The notes beneath the pieces are model-generated. The model had not been told where the DNA came from, made no database searches, and saw only the letters and a program-made list of their open reading frames with translations. A stretch of DNA of 55,604 bases from Sutcliffiella horikoshii (GTDB lineage Bacteria; Bacillota; Bacilli; Bacillales; Bacillaceae_I), in assembly GCF_008180725.1 (NCBI RefSeq), contig NZ_VTEV01000015.1, positions 1 through 55,604 of the forward strand. Reading direction: 5' to 3'. Below are positions 50,010 to 55,604 of the stretch, in pieces. Made by a program: the position numbers and the translations under genes. Each line of letters begins with the position of its first letter. The stretch's first letter is position 1.

Positions 50010-50377
50010 GGGCTTGCCCCTCTCTCTGGGTAATAGTCCTTGTAGATATGTTTATGTTGGGGGCTTGGGTAATGTGTAGGGGATTTTTGGTTTTGATTTT
50101 GTTTTTTGTTTTTTAGAAATGCTTGTGGTGAGTTTGGGTTTGGTTTGGATCTTTGTTAAATGCTTTTGGGTATCTGGGTTTTGGCCACGAAAGTATTCCT
50201 CTCGTATGAGGACAATGTTTCTTACTTTCCCTTGGTCGAGGGAGTCATTCACTTCGTATGAGGACAATGTTTCTTACTTTCCCTTGGCGAAGGGAGTCAT
50301 TCACTTCGTATGAGGACAATGTTTCTTACTTTCCCTTGGCGGAGGGAGTCATTCACTTCGTATGAGGACAATGTTTC
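50010..50377. other. Non-coding region around the tandem repeat
   Basis: 368 bases between the YhbB-like gene and the NERD gene. It contains most of the repeat array and a G/T-rich plus-strand stretch at 50050-50180. A 71-codon frame over it is repeat-derived and not convincing. Confidence 0.6.
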
Positions 50378-50410
50378 CTACTTTTCCCAGCTAAGGGAGT
50401 CATTCAACAT
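50203..50410. repeat. Tandem array, four units of 52 bp
   Basis: Units start at 50203, 50255, 50307 and 50359, with head CGTATGAGGACAATGTTTCT and tail GGGAGTCATTCACTT. The first three differ at only a few bases; the fourth is diverged in its second half. Each unit holds a short hairpin (TCCCTT with AAGGGA). The fourth unit overlaps the end of the NERD-domain gene. Confidence 0.9.
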
Positions 50411-51354
50411 TAAATTACCAGATCCATTTATTCTCTGTGTATCCCTAACATAATTAGCCGACTTTCCATGTCCAATTAATGAAAAGTTATTGTGCAAAAC
50501 CCTTTGAATTACTTTCTTAGAGACCATACCCCCAATCCAATCATGAATGATCTTTGTAGTGATCTTCATCCGTGGAAACAAACTACAACACTCATTTATA
50601 GCCCTTACCAAAGCCATATCCAAATCTTCCTTACTTCCGCATATTTTACATCCATCATTCTATAATGATGGCGCATATCCATCCCCCCACACCCAACACA
50701 AACAATCCCCTTCCGCAAATCCTCATATTTGTACTCAGGGAGTCTTTCATACGGTGACTTCATAATATGCAGCTCACACAGCTTCTCAGCCAAACGAGAG
50801 TGACGTGCAGTTAACTTTGCAGAACCAGAAGATTGCTTCAATAATTTAGTAGAAAACCGATTTAATTGGGAACAACACACTATTGGTAATTTAGGTGGGC
50901 AATTATATAGATTAAACTCGGGGTTAACAAATATGAGGTTTGATTCTATGGGGAGTTGATAGCCGAGGCTTCTGAGGAGTTGCCTTAAGGCGGTTTCACA
51001 TCGTTGCATTTGTAATAAGGGATCTTTTATTTCTTTACTGCCAGAATACCACCTGTCTTTTTCAAGTAAAAAATCACCCTCAAAATTCTTCACTTCAAAC
51101 AAATACACCCTATCCCCTCCAATCACGAGGGAATCAATTTGAAACAAACTGCCTGCGAAATCCAGCAGCAGGTCGTTCACCACAATCCAATCCCCTTCTA
51201 AGCCAGAAAACCATTTATCAAAAAGCACCTCCCCCTGATAACCTTTTTCGAGATTCCAAAATCGGCTATCATCCACGAGACCTTCTCGAGCCTTAAGCAT
51301 TCTTAATAATTTCAGCTCCTCTGATTCAAAACGCTCCTTCATCATAATACTCAT
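50378..51354 (-). pseudogene. NERD-domain nuclease-related protein, frameshifted
   Basis: The N-terminal NERD domain is clear: EKGYQGEVLFDKWFSGLEGD, FQIDSLVIGGDRVYLFEVKN (the D...ExK nuclease-like centre). After the metal-knuckle-like CVGCGGMDMRHHYRMMDVK the frame breaks near 50640: the current frame runs into a stop, whereas the next frame continues CGSKEDLDMALVRAINECCS to 50378. A short insertion or deletion there explains both frames. It could be a real pseudogene or an assembly slip. ATG 51354 follows GGGAG; 51363 is an alternative. The 3' end merges with repeat unit four. Confidence 0.8.
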
Positions 51355-51409
51355 CCACAACACTCCCTTCCAAAATTAAAAAAAGCAGGCAAACCTAATT
51401 ACCTACTTT

Positions 51410-52081
51410 TCATCCAAAACCAAATACTCCATACTCGCTCGTTCCACCATGAACCTGTAGAAACATCTCGCTAATCGCGGCAAGCATTTCTTCACATTCG
51501 CCACTTTTCATGGAAGGCTTAAAATACACAACATGCAGCGCAGATGTACACCCCTCTGAAACTGCCGTCCTGCGACTATCGACAAAAGGACTCCCGAATG
51601 GTCCTGCCTCATCTCTAGTGTGAAGCATTTTAGATAACTTAATATCCCTTCCATTCAACCCTTCATAACTTGCAGTCTCATCACTAACTGCAACCGTTAC
51701 ATCACCAACAATCTTCTCAGCATCATAGATTCCAAAGGGAATTTCATATTTCATTGAAAAAAAGTTGTTCAAATCCACAGCAGAATTGAATGGCTCAAGG
51801 AATTGTCCTTTTTTTATTCTACGGTACAACGCTTCCACGGATGGGCGATACCTAGATGCATCTATCCCTGTTTCCTTGAATACAGAGCGCCACTCTGCGA
51901 CCCCCGGAATATCTTTCATATCCTTATCTTCTAAATCCAAGTGAAGCGATTCTTGGAAAAGACGAATTCTGCCTTTTAACATCTGTGGTGACGAACTAAC
52001 AGTAATATCATTATATTTAATGATACCGAATTTTCCAGAGGTAACTCTGTCTTTAACACTTCTATCAACCAATACTCTCAT
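51410..52081 (-). CDS. B3/B4 tRNA-binding-domain protein
   Basis: 223 residues resembling the B3/B4 domain of phenylalanyl-tRNA synthetase beta chain as a stand-alone protein: SRYRPSVEALYRRIKKGQFL, SAVDLNNFFSMKYEIPFGIY, and GPFGSPFVDSRRTAVSEGCT. In the synthetase this domain helps edit misacylated tRNA. Good AGGAAGG site before ATG 52081. A function in tRNA proofreading is a family-level inference. Confidence 0.85.
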   Translation of the reverse strand: MRVLVDRSVKDRVTSGKFGIIKYNDITVSSSPQMLKGRIRLFQESLHLDLEDKDMKDIPGVAEWRSVFKETGIDASRYRPSVEALYRRIKKGQFLEPFNSAVDLNNFFSMKYEIPFGIYDAEKIVGDVTVAVSDETASYEGLNGRDIKLSKMLHTRDEAGPFGSPFVDSRRTAVSEGCTSALHVVYFKPSMKSGECEEMLAAISEMFLQVHGGTSEYGVFGFG

Positions 52082-52203
52082 CTAGCCCATCCTTCCTTTC
52101 ATTATTATGGTAATTGTATCATATAACTTGATCCATACTACTTCTTGCTTTTAAATATGTTAAAATATAGGTTGGCTAAAATACAATAAAGGAGGTGTTC
52201 ACA

Positions 52204-53343
52204 TTGAATGAGGAAACAATCAAACTAAAAGAAGAAATAATCGCCTATAGTAAACAAATAGGCATCGATAAGATTGGCTTTGCAAGTGCTGGAGTGTTCA
52301 CCGGTCTAAAAGAGAGACTAATCACTCAACAGCAACTCAACTACCAATCCGGGTTTGAAGAACCTGATATTGAAAAACGTACAAACCCAGAACTACTAGT
52401 TCCCAAGGCTAAAAGCATTATTGCCATTGCTCTTGCATACCCCTCCAAATTAAAAGACGCTCCAAGAAGCACTCGTGAAGAACGTCGAGGGATATTTTGC
52501 CGTGCATCTTGGGGTGTCGATTACCATGATATCTTACGGGAGAAACTTAGATTGTTAGAAGCATTTATAAAAGAAAGACGTCCAGACGCTCTAACGAAAT
52601 CTATGGTAGATACCGGTGAGCTAAGTGACAGGGCTGTTGCAGAACGCGCAGGTATAGGCTGGAGCGGCAAGAACTGTGCCATTATAACGCCTGAATTTGG
52701 TTCTTATGTGTATTTAGGGGAAATGATTACTACATTACCCTTTGAACCTGATACACCTCTTGAAGACAACTGTGGGACCTGTAATAAATGCGTGGAAGTA
52801 TGTCCTACAGGTGCACTCGTTCAAGGTGGACAACTCGATTCTAATAAATGCATTGCCTTCCTGACACAAACAAAAGGCTTCCTTGCAGAAGAATATCGCA
52901 CCAAATTAGGTAACAGACTTTACGGCTGTGATACTTGCCAGACTGTGTGCCCTGAAAATAAAGGAAAAGATTTTCACCTTCATCCTGAAATGGAGCCTGA
53001 TCCTGAAATCGTAAAACCGAAGCTAAAACCTCTTTTGACCATTTCCAACAAAGAATTCAAAGAGAACTTTGGTAAGATCTCCGGTTCCTGGCGTGGAAAA
53101 AAACCGATACAACGAAATGCCATTATCGCGCTGGCCCATTACAAAGATTTTTCGGCTATACCAGATCTCCTAAGCTTGTTAAAAAATGATCCTCGTCCGG
53201 TAATAAGGGGAACAGCAGCCTGGGCAGTAGGAAAAATTGGGGACAAGCAAGCTCTAGAAGCACTGCAACATTATCAAACAAAAGAAAAAGATCCTGAAGT
53301 GTTAAAAGAACTTGAAAAAGGAATTAGCATGCTTACTGAGTAG
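52204..53343 (+). CDS. queG: Epoxyqueuosine reductase QueG
   Basis: 379 residues, starting at TTG 52204 after AAAGGAGGTG. It has the cobalamin-binding region with KSMVDTGELSDRAVAERAGI and the motif GWSGKNCAIITPEFGSYVYL, then two [4Fe-4S] clusters: CGTCNKCVEVCPTGAL and CDTCQTVCPENKG. The C-terminal tail holds HEAT-like repeats (about 310-379). It performs the last step of queuosine synthesis on tRNAs with GUN anticodons. Targets of that class (Asn, Asp, His, Tyr) are all in the adjacent array. Confidence 0.95.
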   Translation: MNEETIKLKEEIIAYSKQIGIDKIGFASAGVFTGLKERLITQQQLNYQSGFEEPDIEKRTNPELLVPKAKSIIAIALAYPSKLKDAPRSTREERRGIFCRASWGVDYHDILREKLRLLEAFIKERRPDALTKSMVDTGELSDRAVAERAGIGWSGKNCAIITPEFGSYVYLGEMITTLPFEPDTPLEDNCGTCNKCVEVCPTGALVQGGQLDSNKCIAFLTQTKGFLAEEYRTKLGNRLYGCDTCQTVCPENKGKDFHLHPEMEPDPEIVKPKLKPLLTISNKEFKENFGKISGSWRGKKPIQRNAIIALAHYKDFSAIPDLLSLLKNDPRPVIRGTAAWAVGKIGDKQALEALQHYQTKEKDPEVLKELEKGISMLTE

Positions 53344-53360
53344 AGTGAAACACATACGAA

Positions 53361-53396
53361 AGCCACAGAACATAATATTGCTCTGTGGCTTTTTTA
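53361..53396 (+). terminator. Terminator of queG
   Basis: AGCCACAGA and TCTGTGGCT arms, 12-base loop, then T6. Confidence 0.9.
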
Positions 53397-53415
53397 GCTA
53401 TGAACATCAAAAGTA

Positions 53416-53450
53416 ACAAAAAAGACCCCAACCATAAGTTGAAGTCTTGA
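53416..53450 (-). terminator. Terminator of the rRNA-tRNA operon
   Basis: Minus-strand AAGACTTCAAC and GTTGGGGTCTT (11 pairs with two G-U), then T6, 12 bases past the last tRNA. Confidence 0.88.
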
Positions 53451-53461
53451 AAAGTTATGTA

Positions 53462-53535
53462 TGGAGCGGGTGATGGGAATCGAACCCACGACATCAGCTT
53501 GGAAGGCTGAGGTTTTACCATTAAACTACACCCGC
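53462..53535 (-). tRNA. tRNA-Gly (TCC)
   Basis: Full cloverleaf with encoded CCA; loop CTTCCAA gives anticodon TCC. Last gene of the array. Confidence 0.96.
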
Positions 53536-53538
53536 GAT

Positions 53539-53622
53539 TGGTACCGGTGGCCGGGGTCGAACCGGCACTCCAGAGGAACACGATTTTGAGTCGTGCGCGT
53601 CTGCCAATTCCGCCACACCGGC
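53539..53622 (-). tRNA. tRNA-Leu (CAA)
   Basis: Long variable arm, CCA encoded; loop CTCAAAA. A likely TrmL substrate (wobble C34). Confidence 0.96.
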
Positions 53623-53645
53623 ATACTCAATCATAATTATTCAAA

Positions 53646-53734
53646 TGGTGCCGAGGACCGGAATCGAACCGGTACGGTAGTCACCTACCGCAGGATTTTA
53701 AGTCCTGTGCGTCTGCCAGTTCCGCCACCCCGGC
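53646..53734 (-). tRNA. tRNA-Leu (TAA)
   Basis: Long variable arm, CCA encoded; loop CTTAAAA. A likely TrmL substrate. Confidence 0.96.
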
Positions 53735-53772
53735 TTGTCTCGTATATATGAATAACTATTTTAAAATAAAAT

Positions 53773-53846
53773 TGGAGGTGGCAACCGGATTTGAACCGGT
53801 GATAAAGGTTTTGCAGACCTTGGCCTTACCACTTGGCTATGCCACC
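53773..53846 (-). tRNA. tRNA-Cys (GCA)
   Basis: Cloverleaf complete; loop CTGCAAA; CCA encoded. Confidence 0.96.
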
Positions 53847-53855
53847 TGAAATTTT

Positions 53856-53930
53856 TGGAGCGGAAGACGGGATTCGAACCCGCGACCCCCACCTTGGCAA
53901 GGTGGTGTTCTACCACTGAACTACTTCCGC
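53856..53930 (-). tRNA. tRNA-Gly (GCC)
   Basis: Loop TTGCCAA; CCA encoded. Confidence 0.96.
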
Positions 53931-53935
53931 AAAAA

Positions 53936-54010
53936 TGGCTGGGCTAGCTGGATTCGAACCAACGCATGTCGCAGTCAAAGTGCGATGCCTTACCGCTTGG
54001 CTATAGCCCA
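53936..54010 (-). tRNA. tRNA-Gln (TTG)
   Basis: Begins TGGGCTA with matching TAGCCCA; loop CTTTGAC; CCA encoded. Confidence 0.96.
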
Positions 54011-54062
54011 ATAAATCTAGAAATAAAAAAGACTTAAATGAAAGTCGATAATAAGTAAATTA

Positions 54063-54139
54063 TGGGGCGACTGATGGGAATCGAACCCACGAATGCCTGA
54101 ACCACAATCAGGTGCGTTAACCACTTCGCCACAATCGCC
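54063..54139 (-). tRNA. tRNA-His (GTG)
   Basis: Extra 5' G typical of tRNA-His; loop TTGTGGT; a queuosine target. Confidence 0.96.
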
Positions 54140-54151
54140 ATAATTTTAAAT

Positions 54152-54224
54152 TGGCAGGGGCAGTAGGAATCGAACCCACACCGGAGGTTTTGGAGACCTC
54201 TGTTCTACCGTTAAACTATGCCCC
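54152..54224 (-). tRNA. tRNA-Trp (CCA)
   Basis: Loop CTCCAAA; 3' CCA encoded. Confidence 0.96.
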
Positions 54225-54256
54225 TATACTACATTTTGTTACTACTTTTAAAGAAT

Positions 54257-54340
54257 TGGTGGAGGGGGGCAGATTCGAACTGCCGAACCCGAAGGAGCGG
54301 ATTTACAGTCCGCCGCGTTTAGCCACTTCGCTACCCCTCC
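54257..54340 (-). tRNA. tRNA-Tyr (GTA)
   Basis: Long variable arm; loop CTGTAAA; a queuosine target. Confidence 0.96.
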
Positions 54341-54347
54341 ATATTTC

Positions 54348-54423
<76 letters not shown>

Positions 54424-54460
54424 ATTATATGGTGATTCTTTCATTTTGGTGAAAAAATCA

Positions 54461-54536
54461 TGGTGGCTCGGGACGGAATCGAACCGCCGACACATGGATT
54501 TTCAGTCCATTGCTCTACCAACTGAGCTACCGAGCC
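54461..54536 (-). tRNA. tRNA-Phe (GAA)
   Basis: Loop CTGAAAA; CCA encoded. Confidence 0.96.
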
Positions 54537-54557
54537 TAATTCTATTTTCAAAGAAAA

Positions 54558-54633
54558 TGGCGGTCCCGACCGGGATCGAACCGGCGATCTCCTGCGTGAC
54601 AGGCAGGCATGTTAACCGCTACACCACGGGACC
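54558..54633 (-). tRNA. tRNA-Asp (GTC)
   Basis: Loop CTGTCAC; a queuosine target. Confidence 0.96.
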
Positions 54634-54636
54634 ATT

Positions 54637-54713
<77 letters not shown>

Positions 54714-54745
54714 ATAATAATAGTGAATATGTTATAAAGATATAA

Positions 54746-54821
54746 TGGTGGAGGATGACGGGATCGAACCGCCGACCCCCTGCTTGTAAGGCAGGTGCTC
54801 TCCCAGCTGAGCTAATCCTCC
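54746..54821 (-). tRNA. tRNA-Val (TAC)
   Basis: Loop CTTACAA; CCA encoded. Confidence 0.96.
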
Positions 54822-54861
54822 TATGTATGGACAATCATTATCAATGTCCTCAAAATAGCTT

Positions 54862-54936
54862 TGGTGACCCGTACGGGATTCGAACCCGTGTTACCGCCGT
54901 GAAAGGGCGGTGTCTTAACCGCTTGACCAACGGGCC
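54862..54936 (-). tRNA. tRNA-Glu (TTC)
   Basis: Loop CTTTCAC; CCA encoded. Confidence 0.96.
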
Positions 54937-54944
54937 AAAGATAA

Positions 54945-55036
54945 TGGCGGAGAGCAAGGGATTTGAACCCTTGAGACGGCGTTGACCGTCTACACGATTT
55001 CCAATCGTGCTCCTTCGGCCACTCGGACAGCTCTCC
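54945..55036 (-). tRNA. tRNA-Ser (GGA)
   Basis: Long variable arm; loop TTGGAAA. Confidence 0.96.
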
Positions 55037-55043
55037 ATTTAGT

Positions 55044-55118
55044 TGGCTCCACCAGTAGGATTCGAACCTACGACCCTTCGGTTAACAGCCGAATGCTCTA
55101 CCGCTGAGCTATGGTGGA
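55044..55118 (-). tRNA. tRNA-Asn (GTT)
   Basis: Begins TCCACCA; loop CTGTTAA; a queuosine target. First tRNA after the 5S gene. Confidence 0.96.
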
Positions 55119-55128
55119 TTAATACCAG

Positions 55129-55244
55129 CCTGGCAACGTCCTACTCTCACAGGGGGAGATCCCCCAACTACCATCGGCGCTGAAGAGCTTAACTTCCGTG
55201 TTCGGTATGGGAACGGGTGTGACCTCTTCGCCATCATTACCAGA
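55129..55244 (-). rRNA. rrf: 5S ribosomal RNA
   Basis: Minus strand reads TCTGGTAATGATGGCGAAGA at the 5' end, CCGAACACGGAAGTTAAGC inside, and closes with GACGTTGCCAG. End points are accurate to a few bases. Confidence 0.96.
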
Positions 55245-55372
55245 CAAATATTATTATAATATATCTTTGAAGAAAATCAAGATGTTTTTTCAACTTTTTT
55301 TATTCCTTCAAAACTAGATAATGTTTTCCTATCAAGATATTCATATCGTTCACTTATTTCGATACTTATTTG

Positions 55373-55604
55373 GGTTAAGTCCTCGATCGATTAGTATTCG
55401 TCAGCTCCACATGTCGCCATGCTTCCACCTCGAACCTATCTACCTGATCATCTTTCAGGGATCTTACTTACCGAAGTAAAAGGAAATCTCATCTTGAGGG
55501 GGGCTTCATGCTTAGATGCTTTCAGCACTTATCCCGTCCGCACGTAGCTACCCAGCTATGCCTTTGGCAAGACAACTGGTACACCAGCGGTGCGTCCATC
55601 CCGG
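55373..55604 (-). rRNA. rrl: 23S ribosomal RNA, 3' end (continues past the right edge)
   Basis: The minus strand contains the conserved 3' terminal domain, including GGTGTACCAGTTGTCTTGCC and the final helix before TTAACCC. Only about 230 bases are present. The order 23S, 5S, tRNAs is the usual Bacillus arrangement. Confidence 0.95.

Noticed and set aside
50052..50267. 71-codon minus-strand frame over the 52-bp repeat
   Set aside because: It is made of repeat and low-complexity sequence with no ribosome site.

Overview
The window is a low-GC Gram-positive chromosome segment, almost certainly from a spore-forming member of the Bacillaceae. Three things point there. There is a prkA-yhbH sporulation locus. 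The run trmL, YhbB-type amidase and queG resembles the yhbA-yhbH region of Bacillus subtilis as I remember it. The tRNA array downstream of a 23S-5S operon follows the B. subtilis trnD order. I cannot name the genus. All assignments come from reading the sequence by eye, without database searches.

Positions 1 to about 44,540 are the right-hand part of a siphovirus-type prophage. Its left end, with lysis genes, tail fibres and the other attachment site, lies outside the window. Nearly all phage genes are on the minus strand, so the transcription order runs right to left. At the right edge are a large serine recombinase (42941-44491), two plus-strand regulators, and a divergent control region with three copies of a TTTTCAATTTG operator. 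Early and replication genes follow: a P-loop kinase-like protein, a split SbcC/Rad50-type ATPase with an AbrB-like gene between the halves, an SbcD nuclease, a RecU-like resolvase, an SF2 helicase, a primase/MCM-like helicase fusion, a GIY-YIG nuclease and a family A DNA polymerase. A region of many small genes (about 15.3-26.2 kb) encodes a MazG-like protein, a metallopeptidase, a sigma factor, an HNH nuclease, a YyaC-like sporulation protein and many unknowns. The late module follows: an ArpU-like regulator, terminase small and large subunits, portal, MuF head protein, scaffold, capsid, connectors, tail tube, tail chaperones with a clear A AAA AAC slippery site, tape measure, distal tail protein and a partial tail-fibre gene.

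The prophage sits inside yhbH. The yhbH reading frame matches the family down to the codon at 44542, and prophage sequence then supplies 21 unrelated residues and a stop. This recalls sporulation genes that are interrupted and later rejoined, such as sigK/skin and spsM/SPbeta. Two details complicate that reading. The remaining yhbH also lacks, in frame, about 41 residues that should carry the vWA metal-binding motif. The recombinase gene is preceded by a near-consensus LexA (SOS) box, not by an obvious sporulation promoter. The phage also carries its own yyaC-like gene.

From about 44,540 to 55,604 the sequence is host: interrupted yhbH, a small hydrophilic gene, prkA, a Bacillaceae-type intergenic repeat, a small membrane peptide gene, trmL, the YhbB-type amidase, a 52-bp tandem repeat, a frameshifted NERD-domain gene, a B3/B4-domain gene, queG, 17 tRNA genes, 5S rRNA and the 3' end of 23S rRNA.
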